The translations under genes were made by a program, and so were the position numbers. Below the pieces are notes generated by a model. The model was not told where the DNA came from. It saw only the letters and a program-made list of their open reading frames with translations, and ran no database searches. Source: Streptosporangium subroseum (GTDB lineage: Bacteria > Actinomycetota > Actinomycetes > Streptosporangiales > Streptosporangiaceae). Taken from it: DNA of 64,000 nucleotides. Location of the stretch: NCBI RefSeq assembly GCF_900188345.1, contig NZ_FZOD01000044.1:1-64000 (forward strand). The letters are read 5' to 3'. Positions 42,799 to 55,418 of the stretch are shown here, piece after piece. Each line of letters begins with the position of its first letter. Position 1 is the stretch's first letter.

Positions 42799-45700
42799 CT
42801 ACGGGCGGGGCGGCAGCGCCGGACGACGGCGGGAGGGGCGGGTCGCCGGGTCCGGCGGGGTCGCCGCCGGGCGCTCCTCCAGGGCGGCCAGCGCGAGCCG
42901 TACCGCCTCCTCGATCTGCGGATCCCGGCCGGCCGCCCAGTCATCGGGAGTGATGTCGACCTCGACGTCCGGGTCGACGCCGTAGTTCTCCACTCCCCAG
43001 CCGAGTCCCTCGAACCAGAACGAGTACTTGGGCACGGTGATGTGCGACCCGTCGACCAGGCGGTGGCCGTTCTCGATGCCGATGACGCCGCCCCAGGTAC
43101 GGGTGCCCACCACGGGCCCGAGCTTGTGGATCTTGAAGGCGGCGGTGACGATGTCTCCGTCGGATCCGGCGTTCTGGTCGGTGACCGCGACCAGCGGCCC
43201 GCGCGGGGCGTCCTCGGGGTAGGTGATCGGCGCCATGCCCCTGGGCAGGTCCCAGGCGATGACCCGGCGGATCAGCTTCTCGATGACAAGCTCGGAGGTG
43301 TGACCGCCCCGGTTGCCCCGGACGTCCACGACGAGCCCCTCGAAGGTCATCTCCCTGCGCAGGTCACGGTGGAACTGCGCCCAGCCCTCGGCGACCATGT
43401 CCGGGATGTGCAGGTAGCCGAGACGGCCGCCGCTGAGCTCCCTGACGTGCGCCCGGCGCGAGGCCACCCAGTCCTGGTAGCGGAGGCGCCGATCGTCGCG
43501 GAGCGGGGTGACGACCACTCGCCGGCCGCCTCCCAGGGTCAGTTCGACCGGCTTGTCCGCGGCGCCGACCAGCAGCCGCGCGGGCCCCTCCGGCGGCACC
43601 GGGCGACCGTCGACCGCGAGCAGCGTCTCCTCCTGCCGGACTCCGGCCCCCGGCGCGGCCAGCGGCGAGCGGGCGTACACGTCGGAGGACTCGCCGGGAA
43701 GGATCCGGTCCACCTGCCAGCGGCCGTCGCCGTTCACCGACAGGTCGGCGCCGAGCATGCCGACCGGCTCGAACCCCCTGTGCTCCCAGGGAGCGGGGAA
43801 GACGTAGGCGTGCGAGCTGCCCAGCTCTCCCAGGACCTCCCAGAGCAGGTCGGCGAAGTCGTCCGCGGTGGCGACGCGATCCACCAGCGGCCGATACTCC
43901 TCCAGGACGGCGTCCCACTCGACGTCGGCCATGTCGTCGACCCAGAAGTCGGCCCGCATCCGGCGGCCCGCCTGGGTGTAGGCATGATGCCGGTAGGCCT
44001 GCGGGTCACCGGTGATCCGGATTCGCGACAGGTCGATGGTCGTGTCGTCGCCGTTCTTGCCGTTGGACGACTTTCCGGTGGCCGAACGGACCGTGAGCGT
44101 TCCCTTGTCGCTGACGACAAGCTGGGTGCCGTCCCCGCTCACCCGATACCAGTCGAGCTTCTCCACCAGTTCCTCGCACTTGCGCCTGCCGAGGTCGTAG
44201 CGGTCCAGTGCGGGGCTGGGAGAGTCGCCCCCCACCCGATCCCTGTCCTCGCCGAGCTCCCCGGCCAGCGGCTCGCGAAGCCAGACGAACCCGCCCTTGA
44301 CCGCCTGCAGGTTCGAGTAGCGGCCCTCGGGCACCGGCACCTGCACGACCCTTGCGGCGATGCCGTCCAGGTCGACGGTGAGCGCGGTGCCGTCTTCCTT
44401 CTTGTCCTTCTTGTCGTCACCGGCCTCGCCGGAGCCTTCGGAGTCGTCGGAGTCCCCCGCCGACCGGCCGTCGGAGCTGGGCGCGAACGGCGACGGCGTG
44501 GCCGCGGCCAGCGGCACCAGATAGGGGCGGTAGCCGAACGGGAAGGACATGTCGAAGGAGTGCGCGTCGTAGACGGGGTCGAAGCCGCGGCGTGACAGGA
44601 ACGCCAGGTAGTCGCCGGTGAACGCGGGCGAGATGTCCACGAACCGGCCGTCGGTGATGTCGGTGACGACCCGGTCCGCCATCCTGGCCAGCCGGATCCT
44701 GCGGAGCTGCGGGCCCTCCGGCTGCGACCAGGCCAGCCAGGCGGAGTCGGGCGACCAGGTCGGCCCGTCGATCTCACCCTCGGCCTTGACCAGCTCGGTG
44801 ACCTCGCCGGAGGCCACGTCCACCAGGAGCATCCGCCCGTCCCTGGTGGCCACCGCGATCGTGTTCCCGTCGGGCGCGACGGCCAGATCGCCGACCTCGC
44901 CCAGCTTCCCCGCGGCGATCCTGCGGCTCTCCCCGCCGCCGACCGGGCCGATCTCCAGGCCCTGCTGCTCGCCGTCGTCGAAGACCCACACCACCCGGTC
45001 CTTGCCGAGGACGCGGGGCCGCCCCGCCGACAGGCCGGTGCTGAGCTGGCGCGCCGGACCGTCCCGGTGGGTCACCCAGTGCACCGAACCCTGGATCTCC
45101 ACCGCGCTGGCCCGCCCGGTCGCGTCCACGACCAGGTCGTGCAGCCGCCTGCCCGCGTTGACCTGGTACGGCTGCCGCCCGCGCGGCGGGGAGCCGAGCG
45201 TGACGTCGAGCTTGCGCCCCTCGTCGTCGAGGCCGTCCAGAAGGTAGAGGTCACCGGCGTTCTGATAGACGATCCGGGTGCCGTCGGTGGTGGCGTGCCG
45301 GGCGTAGAAGACGTCATGGTCGGTGTGGCGACGCAGTCCGGTGCCGTCCAGCGCGCAGGAGTAGAGGTTGCCGACGCCCTCGTGATCGGAGAGGAAGGCC
45401 AGACGCCCGCCGACGAGCATCGGGCTGGCGAAGTTACCGTTCAGCTCTGCCAGCAGCCGGGTGAAGTCACCGCCCGCCTGCTGGACCCAGAGGCGCCCCG
45501 CCGTACCGCCTCGATAACGTTTCCAGGCCGCGGGGTCGCGGGTGAGGGAGGCGGTGAGCAGCGCCACGGAGTCCTCAAGGACCGAAAGGTCGTTGACCGG
45601 GCCGTAGGGCAGCTTTTCTGCCTGGCCGTCACTCAGCGCGTAGACCCACGCCTGCGAGGCGAACGGCTGCCCGGTCGCGCTGATCGCGAGGACCTTGCCG

Positions 45701-45993
45701 TCCGGCGTCCAGCCGCGTGTACGGGTCCGGGAATCGCCCCAGTAGGTCAGCCGTTCGGCCGAGACGGACTCCAGATCGGCCAGGAACACCTCGGGAGCGC
45801 CCTCCCGAACGCTCGTCCAGGCAACCTTCGTACCGTCGGGAGAGAGGCGGGGATGGCCCGCGGGAGCTCGGTCCGAGGAGAGACGCCATGCTCGGCCGCC
45901 GTTCACGGGGGCCGCCCAGACGTCGTCATCGGCGACGAACGTCAGCGTCTCACGGGCTATGTGAGGGAATCGCAGGTAGAAACCAGAAGCCAT
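42799..45993 (-). CDS. tri: Tricorn-type S41 serine protease
   Basis: A 1064-residue protein with the tricorn layout: an N-terminal six/seven-blade beta-propeller (starting YLRFPHIARETLTFVADDDV), a second propeller, a PDZ-like domain (VGMLGADLSVNGDGRWQVDR) and an S41 catalytic core with nucleophile Ser944 in AGSDGDIV. Tricorn degrades peptides released by the proteasome. An acidic/lysine insert (about residues 495-530, EGSGEAGDDKKDKKEDG) separates the domains, and the C-terminal ~25 residues are Pro/Arg-rich. The ATG at 45993 fits the usual family start. Transcription appears monocistronic. Confidence 0.93.
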   Translation of the reverse strand: MASGFYLRFPHIARETLTFVADDDVWAAPVNGGRAWRLSSDRAPAGHPRLSPDGTKVAWTSVREGAPEVFLADLESVSAERLTYWGDSRTRTRGWTPDGKVLAISATGQPFASQAWVYALSDGQAEKLPYGPVNDLSVLEDSVALLTASLTRDPAAWKRYRGGTAGRLWVQQAGGDFTRLLAELNGNFASPMLVGGRLAFLSDHEGVGNLYSCALDGTGLRRHTDHDVFYARHATTDGTRIVYQNAGDLYLLDGLDDEGRKLDVTLGSPPRGRQPYQVNAGRRLHDLVVDATGRASAVEIQGSVHWVTHRDGPARQLSTGLSAGRPRVLGKDRVVWVFDDGEQQGLEIGPVGGGESRRIAAGKLGEVGDLAVAPDGNTIAVATRDGRMLLVDVASGEVTELVKAEGEIDGPTWSPDSAWLAWSQPEGPQLRRIRLARMADRVVTDITDGRFVDISPAFTGDYLAFLSRRGFDPVYDAHSFDMSFPFGYRPYLVPLAAATPSPFAPSSDGRSAGDSDDSEGSGEAGDDKKDKKEDGTALTVDLDGIAARVVQVPVPEGRYSNLQAVKGGFVWLREPLAGELGEDRDRVGGDSPSPALDRYDLGRRKCEELVEKLDWYRVSGDGTQLVVSDKGTLTVRSATGKSSNGKNGDDTTIDLSRIRITGDPQAYRHHAYTQAGRRMRADFWVDDMADVEWDAVLEEYRPLVDRVATADDFADLLWEVLGELGSSHAYVFPAPWEHRGFEPVGMLGADLSVNGDGRWQVDRILPGESSDVYARSPLAAPGAGVRQEETLLAVDGRPVPPEGPARLLVGAADKPVELTLGGGRRVVVTPLRDDRRLRYQDWVASRRAHVRELSGGRLGYLHIPDMVAEGWAQFHRDLRREMTFEGLVVDVRGNRGGHTSELVIEKLIRRVIAWDLPRGMAPITYPEDAPRGPLVAVTDQNAGSDGDIVTAAFKIHKLGPVVGTRTWGGVIGIENGHRLVDGSHITVPKYSFWFEGLGWGVENYGVDPDVEVDITPDDWAAGRDPQIEEAVRLALAALEERPAATPPDPATRPSRRRPALPPRP

Positions 45994-46058
45994 CGGTAAA
46001 TCATATTGTCCACTATCGGGTTAAACAGAGTATTTTACCGGCCGATACGCTGGGCCTT

Positions 46059-46661
46059 ATGACGCGAGCTGACAGAGACCAGCCGGTTGTGCTCTCAAAG
46101 ATCTACACGCGCACCGGCGACGACGGCACCACCGCGCTCGGCGACATGAGCCGCGCCCGCAAGACCGACCCCCGTCTGGCCGCGTACGCGGACGTGGAGG
46201 AGGCCAACGCGGCGATCGGCGTGGCCCTGGCCATGGGCTCCGTCGACGGCTCCCTCGACGAGGACATCGCCCGGGTCCTCGTCCGGATCCAGAACGAGCT
46301 GTTCGACGTCGGCGCCGACCTGTGCACCCCGGTCGTGGAGAACCCCGAGTTCCCGCCGCTGCGGGTCGAGCCCTCCTACGTCGAATGGCTGGAGGAGCGG
46401 TGCGACGAGTTCAACGAGCGGCTCAAGCCGCTGCGCAGCTTCATCCTGCCGGGCGGCACCCCGGTCGTCGCCCAGCTCCACGTGGCCAGGACCGTGACCC
46501 GGCGAGCCGAGCGGACCGTCTGGTCCGCCCTGGAGGCGCACGACGACGTCAACCCGCTGACCGCGAAATACCTCAACCGGCTGAGTGACCTGATGTTCAT
46601 CCTCTGCCGGGTGGCCGCGGGTGGCGACGAGATCCTCTGGAAGCCCGGCGGTACCCGGTAG
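46059..46661 (+). CDS. Cob(I)alamin adenosyltransferase, PduO type
   Basis: A 200-residue enzyme that transfers the adenosyl group of ATP to cob(I)alamin, giving the coenzyme for B12 mutases. The ATP-binding loop is TRTGDDGTT (17-25), and VTRRAERTVW (146-155) plus YLNRLSDLMF (171-180) are the family's active-site helices. It is divergent from the tricorn gene. The window also holds a mutase large subunit and MeaB, which need this coenzyme. Confidence 0.95.
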   Translation: MTRADRDQPVVLSKIYTRTGDDGTTALGDMSRARKTDPRLAAYADVEEANAAIGVALAMGSVDGSLDEDIARVLVRIQNELFDVGADLCTPVVENPEFPPLRVEPSYVEWLEERCDEFNERLKPLRSFILPGGTPVVAQLHVARTVTRRAERTVWSALEAHDDVNPLTAKYLNRLSDLMFILCRVAAGGDEILWKPGGTR

Positions 46662-46679
46662 ATCCCTTCGCGCCGGAGC

Positions 46680-46694
46680 CCCGGCACCGCCGGG
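46680..46694. terminator. Hairpin between convergent genes
   Basis: CCCGGC and GCCGGG form a 6-bp stem around ACC, 19 bp after the adenosyltransferase stop and 21 bp from the convergent DUF642-like stop. Confidence 0.5.
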
Positions 46695-46714
46695 ACTCCC
46701 GTGCGTCGTCCGTG

Positions 46715-47398
46715 TCAGCCGTTCTGCCGTGGCGTCTCAGCCCTGGCCCCGGCCTCGGTCTCCGCCTCGGCGAAGCGGAGTCGCGGAGTGACGGTCACGT
46801 CGTCGATCGCCGGGCCGTACGCCCCGTTGGTGGTGGACACCAGGCTCAGGGTCGCCTCCGGGCCCTCCGCGCAGAAGTGAAGCCTCTCCCGGACGTAGCC
46901 CATGTTCAGCGGCGTCTTCCCGGTGATGTCGAAGGTGAAGTTCTTCTGGACGGTGAGGGGCCCCTGCGTGACCCGCGCATATCCCGCCTTCACGACGGGA
47001 GGGCCGAACGTGTTCCCGGCCAGGGCGAAGCTCACGGTGTAGCAGCGCCCGGCCGTCGTGGGAATGGTCTGCTCGATCGTCCCCGGCCTGTAGCCCGTGA
47101 GGTCGAGGGACTGCTTCCCCTTGGCCGGCAGCAACGGGCCGCCGACGCCGATGAGATCGACGGATCCCGCCGTGACCTTCCACGCCCCGAGGCTGCTGCC
47201 CGTGTCCTGGAAGGCCTGTCCGGTCGTCGGCGGGGTCTCGAACCCGCCGTTGCCGACCGGCGGCGCCACCGGGGCCACCGGGGCCGCCGAGGACAGGGCG
47301 TGGGCCTCCACCGCCGGCGAAAAGGCGCAGAAGCAGAGTACGAGGGCGCAGGCCGCCAGCCGGGCCGGTTTCGGATGACGAGCCGTCGGAACGTTCAT
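46715..47398 (-). CDS. Secreted DUF642-like (choice-of-anchor C) protein
   Basis: A 227-residue protein begun at ATG 47398 with AGGAGG 6 nt upstream. A signal peptide (to about 33, LACALVLCFCAFSPAVEAHA) is followed by an NGGFETPPTTG segment and a beta-sandwich ending PAIDDVTVTP, which matches the DUF642/choice-of-anchor C domain of secreted carbohydrate-binding-like proteins. Two cysteines (RCYTVSF and HFCAEGP) probably pair. No anchor was found, so it is likely released or wall-bound. Confidence 0.85.
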   Translation of the reverse strand: MNVPTARHPKPARLAACALVLCFCAFSPAVEAHALSSAAPVAPVAPPVGNGGFETPPTTGQAFQDTGSSLGAWKVTAGSVDLIGVGGPLLPAKGKQSLDLTGYRPGTIEQTIPTTAGRCYTVSFALAGNTFGPPVVKAGYARVTQGPLTVQKNFTFDITGKTPLNMGYVRERLHFCAEGPEATLSLVSTTNGAYGPAIDDVTVTPRLRFAEAETEAGARAETPRQNG

Positions 47399-47491
47399 GA
47401 CCTTCCTCCTGTTGTGCGGTCCGCTTCGCGACAGGACGAGGAGCCGGCATGACGGGGCCGACCATGACGGGGCCGGCGCGCACGACACACC

Positions 47492-47513
47492 GAGTGTCAG
47501 ATATTAGACACTC
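47492..47513. promoter_or_regulatory. 22-bp operator-like repeat upstream of DUF642-like gene
   Basis: GAGTGTC and GACACTC flank the AT-rich spacer AGATATTA, 94 bp upstream of the start. On the minus strand TAATAT in the spacer could be a -10 element. A repressor would block it. No adjacent regulator gene is present. Confidence 0.6.
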
Positions 47514-47599
47514 TCGGTAGTCAACGAAGATCCACGGTAACCGAGAGGAAGGGATCTTGTCCCGATGGCACGCCCGATCGGCCTGCGAGCCGTACGGCA

Positions 47600-47652
47600 A
47601 GGAGTCAGGCGACGTCGGAACAGGCGCTGGAAGGAGTCAGGCGACGTCGAGG
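47600..47652. repeat. Direct repeat around the DUF2550 stop
   Basis: AAGGAGTCAGGCGACGTCG occurs twice, 34 bp apart (about 47599-47617 and 47633-47651). The right copy is the end of the DUF2550 gene (LDVA and stop), so the left copy is a duplicated gene end, as seen at the helicase gene. Confidence 0.75.
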
Positions 47653-48050
47653 TAGGCACTGGGCGGGGCGGACTCCAGCCAGGCGACGAAGCCGGTGAGG
47701 GCGCGGTAGCCCATGGCGAGCTCGAACGCGCTCTGCCCGTTCCGGCACTCCAGCGCGGTCACGCCCTCGATGAACCCGTAGAACTCTCCGGGCCCGACCT
47801 TGCGACGCCCGGAAACAACAAGGCCGCGCCTCACGATGACGTGGCGCGGCCTTGGAAGCAAACCTATGAGCGGAATCCAGTTGAGTTGCCCGTCGGCGTA
47901 TCGGGCCACCCCCACCCGCCAGCCTCGTTCTCCCGACATCGGGCGCAGACAACACAGCACCGAGCCACGAGATCGGGTCAGGACGAGCACCCGGGAGGCC
48001 GGAAGGGCGACGAGCAGCACTACCACGATGAGTACGTCCAGCACCACCAT
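47637..48050 (-). CDS. DUF2550 family membrane protein
   Basis: A 137-residue product with one N-terminal membrane helix (2-20, VVLDVLIVVVLLVALPASR) and a DUF2550 domain (GSVLCCLRP, GWRVGVARY, LNWIPLIGLL, ECRNGQSAFELAMGYRALTG). The domain is confined to actinobacteria and its gene regularly follows atpC, as here. Function is unknown. Confidence 0.9.
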   Translation of the reverse strand: MVVLDVLIVVVLLVALPASRVLVLTRSRGSVLCCLRPMSGERGWRVGVARYADGQLNWIPLIGLLPRPRHVIVRRGLVVSGRRKVGPGEFYGFIEGVTALECRNGQSAFELAMGYRALTGFVAWLESAPPSAYLDVA

Positions 48051-48088
48051 GTCGCGCCCCCAAGACCCGTACCGCTAAGAAGCAGAAT

Positions 48089-48496
48089 TTATCCGACTTC
48101 TTCGCCGGCCGCTCGCAACCGGGCCTTGGCACGCTTGGCCTCGACAGCGGCGTCCGCGTCCTCCTGGTTGGCCTCGACCGAGGACTGCGCACGCTCCAGG
48201 GCGTTTCTTGCCCTGGAGACATCCACCTCGGAGCCGAGCTCGGCTATTTCGGCCAGGATCGACACCTCGTCGTTGGCCACCGAGAGAAACCCGCCGTGGA
48301 CCGCGGCGACGAGGTCGGACTCACCATCGCCGCGCTTGACCGTCAACACGCCACCCTCGACGAGAACGCCGAGCACGGGTGCATGCCTAGGCATGATACC
48401 GATCTCGCCGTCGACAGTCTTGGCAATCACCATGTCGGCCTCGCCGGACCAGATCTCACGTTCCGGCGAGACGACGCCTACTCGCAGCTTCGCCAC
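48089..48496 (-). CDS. atpC: ATP synthase epsilon subunit
   Basis: A 135-residue central-stalk subunit begun at GTG 48496, with GGAGAG upstream. N-terminal beta-sandwich VAKLRVGVVSPEREIWSGEA and GIMPRHAPVLGVLVEGG, then two C-terminal helices (ARNALERAQSSVEANQEDAD). It couples rotation and inhibits hydrolysis. It is the last ATP synthase gene, 63 bp from atpD. Confidence 0.95.
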   Translation of the reverse strand: MAKLRVGVVSPEREIWSGEADMVIAKTVDGEIGIMPRHAPVLGVLVEGGVLTVKRGDGESDLVAAVHGGFLSVANDEVSILAEIAELGSEVDVSRARNALERAQSSVEANQEDADAAVEAKRAKARLRAAGEEVG

Positions 48497-48559
48497 TTTC
48501 TCTCCAGTTCCTTTCGAACCAGGTGCCGGTACGGCAAGCCGTACCGGCACCGAAGGCGA

Positions 48560-50891
<2,332 letters not shown>

Positions 50892-50894
50892 CGG

Positions 50895-52544
50895 CTACTT
50901 CTTCTCTGCCGTACGGACGCGCTTGGTGATCTTTTCCTGGCCGACCTCGTCGGCACCGAGCGCCTCGACGGGCTCGTCGTTGATCAGCAGATCGCCCGAG
51001 GAGGTCTCGAAGCCCTTCTTGAACTCGGTGATGGCGTCCTTGAGCGCCTGCACCGTGTCGTCAGAAAGGGCCTTGGTCTCGCGGATGCTGTCGAAGATGC
51101 CCTTGTTCTCGCGCGACAGGTGGTCCAGGAACTCCGTCTCGAAGCGGCGGATGTCCTCGACCGGGACGTCGTCGAGCTCACCGGTGGTGCCGGCCCAGAC
51201 CGAGACGACCTGCTTCTCGACCGGGAACGGGCTGTACTGGGCCTGCTTGAGCAGCTCGACCAGTCGCTGGCCACGCTCCAGCTGGGCACGGGAGGCCGCG
51301 TCCAGGTCGGAGGCGAAGGAGGCGAAGGCCTCCAGGTCACGGAACTGCGACAGCGACAGGCGCAGCGTGCCCGCGACCGTCTTCATCGCCTTGATCTGCG
51401 CGGAACCGCCCACTCGGGAGACGGAGACGCCGACGTTGATGGCCGGACGCACACCCGAGTTGAACAGGTCGGTCTCGAGGAAGCACTGGCCGTCGGTGAT
51501 GGAGATGACGTTGGTCGGGATGAACGCCGAGACGTCGTTGCCCTTGGTCTCGACGATCGGCAGACCGGTCATCGAGCCCGCGCCCATGTCGGCGGAGAGC
51601 TTCGCACAACGCTCGAGCAGACGGGAGTGTAGGTAGAAGACGTCGCCGGGGAAGGCCTCACGGCCCGGCGGGCGGCGCAGGAGCAGCGAGACGGCGCGGT
51701 AGGCGTCGGCCTGCTTGGTCAGGTCGTCGAAGACGATGAGGACGTGCTTGCCCTGGTACATCCAGTGCTGGCCGATGGCCGAACCGGTGTAGGGGGCGAG
51801 GTATTTGTAACCGGCCGGGTCGGACGCCGGAGCGGCGACGATGGTGGTGTACTCCATCGCGCCCGCCTCCTCGAGGCGGCCCTTGACCTGGGCGATCGTG
51901 GAACCCTTCTGACCGACCGCGACGTAGACGCAGCGAACCTGCTTGTCGGGGTCGCCGGAGAGCCAGTTCTCCCGCTGGTTGAGGATGGTGTCCACGGCGA
52001 TGGCGGTCTTGCCGGTGCCACGGTCACCGATGATCAGCTGGCGCTGGCCACGGCCGATCGGCGTCATGGCGTCAACCGCCTTGAGGCCGGTCTGCAGCGG
52101 CTCCTTCACCGGCTGGCGCTGGACCACGGAGGGGGCCTGGAGCTCAAGGGCACGCAGGCCCTCGGACTCGATGGCGCCCTTGCCGTCCAGGGGTACGCCC
52201 AGCGGGTCGACCACTCGGCCGAGGAAGTTGTCGCCGACCGGCACGGACAGGACCTCGCCCGTCCGGCGGACCGACTGACCTTCCTCGATCTTGCTGAAGT
52301 CGCCCAGAACAACAACACCGATTTCCCGGACGTCCAGGTTCAGTGCCAGGCCACGCGTGCCATCCTCGAACTCAAGCAGTTCGTTCGCCATCGCCGAGGG
52401 AAGGCCGGAGACATGGGCGATACCGTCGCCGCAGTCGACGACGGTCCCGATCTCCTCGCGCGCGGCGCCTTCCGGCTCGTACGCCTGGACGAAGCGCTCA
52501 AGTGCGTCCCGGATCTCATCCGGCCGGATCGTAAGCTCCGCCAT
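50895..52544 (-). CDS. atpA: ATP synthase alpha subunit
   Basis: A 549-residue regulatory F1 subunit. Walker A GDRGTGKT (173-180), [17 protein letters not shown] and the alpha-specific [11 protein letters not shown] are present. It is about 35 residues longer than the E. coli protein, with a charged tail ([20 protein letters not shown]) seen in other actinobacteria. It lies 23 bp after atpH. Confidence 0.97.
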   Translation of the reverse strand: MAELTIRPDEIRDALERFVQAYEPEGAAREEIGTVVDCGDGIAHVSGLPSAMANELLEFEDGTRGLALNLDVREIGVVVLGDFSKIEEGQSVRRTGEVLSVPVGDNFLGRVVDPLGVPLDGKGAIESEGLRALELQAPSVVQRQPVKEPLQTGLKAVDAMTPIGRGQRQLIIGDRGTGKTAIAVDTILNQRENWLSGDPDKQVRCVYVAVGQKGSTIAQVKGRLEEAGAMEYTTIVAAPASDPAGYKYLAPYTGSAIGQHWMYQGKHVLIVFDDLTKQADAYRAVSLLLRRPPGREAFPGDVFYLHSRLLERCAKLSADMGAGSMTGLPIVETKGNDVSAFIPTNVISITDGQCFLETDLFNSGVRPAINVGVSVSRVGGSAQIKAMKTVAGTLRLSLSQFRDLEAFASFASDLDAASRAQLERGQRLVELLKQAQYSPFPVEKQVVSVWAGTTGELDDVPVEDIRRFETEFLDHLSRENKGIFDSIRETKALSDDTVQALKDAITEFKKGFETSSGDLLINDEPVEALGADEVGQEKITKRVRTAEKK

Positions 52545-52567
52545 CTCTCTTCAGTCTCCCTATTCGC

Positions 52568-53377
52568 CTAGCCGGCCAACCGGCGGCGGACTTCTTCGAT
52601 TCGTCCCGCGATGGTGGTGTCGATGAGGTCGTCCCCGATGTGAACCGAGAACCCTCCGATCACTCGCGGATCCACCTCGACGTTCAGATGAACGTCGCGG
52701 CCGTACGAGGTGCGCAGCCACGTGGCGAGACGCTGCTTCTGCTCCTCGGAGAGCTCGATGGCGCTGCGCACCACCGCGACGAGCCGCTGCCGCTGGGCGG
52801 CGATCAGCTTGCCGAACTCCTCCAGACCTCTGTCCAGGCTACGTCCTCGGGGATGAACCACGAGTTGCGTGACCAGACGGAGGCTGGTGGGGGCGACCTT
52901 GCCATCGAGCAGCGAGGCGAGAAGCTCCCTCTTGCGCTCAGCGGAGATGCTCGGGTCGGTCAGGGTCCGGTGCAGTTCCAGGTTCGAGGCGGCGATGCGC
53001 CCGAACCGGAACAGCTCGTCCTCGACCTCGTCGAGCTTGCCCTGCGCCTCGGCCTCGGCCGCCGCGGCGATGACGCCGAGACGCTCGAGCGCGTCGGTCA
53101 GGTCGCCGGAACGCGCCCACTTCGCGGACGCGGCCGCGACGACCGTCTCCAGCGCCGCGTTGCTGACCTTGCCCTCCAGCAGGACCCGTACGACTTGCGC
53201 CTTCTGGGCCGCCGGACGGGCGGGGTCGGACAGGTTGCGGCGGAGCCCGTGCTCATGGTCGAACAGGTCGGCGACCGAGAAAAGCTCGTCGGCCAGCGTG
53301 CCGAGGTCGGCACTTCCCGCCACCGCGTTGAAGTGCTCTTCGACCTCGGCCAGCGAAGCCCTGCTCAGACCTCTCAT
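52568..53377 (-). CDS. atpH: ATP synthase delta subunit
   Basis: A 269-residue peripheral-stalk subunit. The body starts MRGLSRASLAEVEEHFNAVA, has VLLEGKVSNAALETVV, and ends with the conserved DPRVIGGFSVHIGDDLIDTT and RIEEVRRRLAG. It is longer than the 175-residue E. coli delta, as usual in actinobacteria. The gap to atpF holds a GC-rich repeat-like stretch. Confidence 0.95.
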   Translation of the reverse strand: MRGLSRASLAEVEEHFNAVAGSADLGTLADELFSVADLFDHEHGLRRNLSDPARPAAQKAQVVRVLLEGKVSNAALETVVAAASAKWARSGDLTDALERLGVIAAAAEAEAQGKLDEVEDELFRFGRIAASNLELHRTLTDPSISAERKRELLASLLDGKVAPTSLRLVTQLVVHPRGRSLDRGLEEFGKLIAAQRQRLVAVVRSAIELSEEQKQRLATWLRTSYGRDVHLNVEVDPRVIGGFSVHIGDDLIDTTIAGRIEEVRRRLAG

Positions 53378-53462
53378 CGGTCGCTCACCGCTCCTCGTTC
53401 ACTACGCGGCCCGCTCGTAACTCGCGAACCACTCCGCTCACTGCGTCGGATTCGCTCCATCA
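53378..53462. repeat. Repeat-like gap between atpF and atpH
   Basis: The 85-bp gap is made of short related words (ctcgttcactacg, cgctcgtaactcgcgaac, cactccgctcactgcg) resembling the ggttcactcgctacgctcac segment upstream of tsaC at 62848-62868. It may be a small dispersed intergenic repeat of this genome. Confidence 0.45.
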
Positions 53463-54311
<849 letters not shown>

Positions 54312-54333
54312 TTAGCGGTGGGAACGAAAGGTC

Positions 54334-55125
54334 TTAGTGCGCGGGGTGCAGCGCGTCATTGATGAACATGGCGGCCAGCAGTGCGAACACGTAGGCCTGC
54401 AGCGCCTGGATGAACAGCTCGAAGGCGGTGAGCAGGATCGTCATGATGAACCCGAGCACACCGATCGGGGCGCCGAGGGGGGTCAGCTGAACGAACAGGA
54501 AGTGCCAGCCGACCTCGGAGAACAGCGCAATGATCAGGTGACCGGCCATCATCGTGGCGAACAGTCGCACCGCGTGCGTGATGTGGCGCAGGAAGAAGGT
54601 CGAGATGAGCTCGATCGGCGCGACCAGGAAGTAGATCCACGTCGGCAGGCCGGGCGGGAACATCACGTTCTTGAAGAAGCCGATGGGACCCTGGTGCTTG
54701 ATGCCCAGGTACATCACCAGCACCCACACACCGATCGAGAGGATCGCGGCGAAACCGATCCGCGACATCACGGGGAACTGGACGAATATGAGGGAACCGA
54801 ACAGGTTCACGACCAACACGTAGAGGAACATGCTGACCAGCAGCGGCATCCACCGGTCGCTGTCCTTGCCCAGGTTCGGCTTGGCGATCTGTTCGCGGAC
54901 GAACTCGTAGGCGATCTCGCCGACGTTCTGCATGCCCTTCGGCACCAGCTTCGGCCTGGAGAACGCGCTGTAGGCGAAAATGACGACCACCACCACGCCG
55001 ATCAGCGCGAGCAGGGCCGGCTTGTTGAACCAGGCCTGACCCTCGACGAGCGGCGGCCAGTCGAATAGGCCGAGCCCCGGAGCCTGGAACTCCTCGGAGG
55101 CGAGAGGCGTCAACGCGGCGCTCAC
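54334..55125 (-). CDS. atpB: ATP synthase a subunit
   Basis: A 263-residue membrane subunit with the essential Arg187 in THAVRLFATMMAGH. The late helix GFIMTILLTAFELFIQALQA is typical. The N-terminus (MSAALTPLASEEFQAPG) is extracytoplasmic. It is the first structural subunit gene after the atpI-like gene, with a 293-bp gap between. Confidence 0.96.
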   Translation of the reverse strand: MSAALTPLASEEFQAPGLGLFDWPPLVEGQAWFNKPALLALIGVVVVVIFAYSAFSRPKLVPKGMQNVGEIAYEFVREQIAKPNLGKDSDRWMPLLVSMFLYVLVVNLFGSLIFVQFPVMSRIGFAAILSIGVWVLVMYLGIKHQGPIGFFKNVMFPPGLPTWIYFLVAPIELISTFFLRHITHAVRLFATMMAGHLIIALFSEVGWHFLFVQLTPLGAPIGVLGFIMTILLTAFELFIQALQAYVFALLAAMFINDALHPAH

Positions 55126-55418
55126 TCGGCGGTCCCTTCGTCGTATTGATTGGTCAAGAGGTGATCCAGCGGCCTCACCTTGGACAGGTCAGCCGGCTGG
55201 AGGGCGCGAAAAGGGCGGAGAGGCCAGGGCGCGACGGCTCCGGCGGACGTTCCTCTACCTTCGTTTATCGCGCACGCGACAATAGCAGGCGCAACTGTGA
55301 CTAGTCATATCGAGCCAGTCCTCAGAGGCTTTCGCCCCGGGATGCCCGGCGGTGACTTGTCTCGCTCCGTCTGCCAGGGTGAGCCTATGTGACATTTGGG
55401 ACAGGATGCGATGTCTTG
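55126..55418. other. Gap between atpI-like and atpB genes
   Basis: About 293 bp without a supported gene. A promoter for atpB may lie here, since the gap is unusually long for this operon; candidate AT-richer sequence is at 55290-55320 (gtgactagtcatatc). I see no strong hairpin. Confidence 0.4.

Noticed and set aside
42697-44595. 632-codon plus-strand frame opposite the tricorn gene
   Set aside because: Antisense to a canonical tricorn protease; the frame is typical of antisense GC-rich coding DNA.
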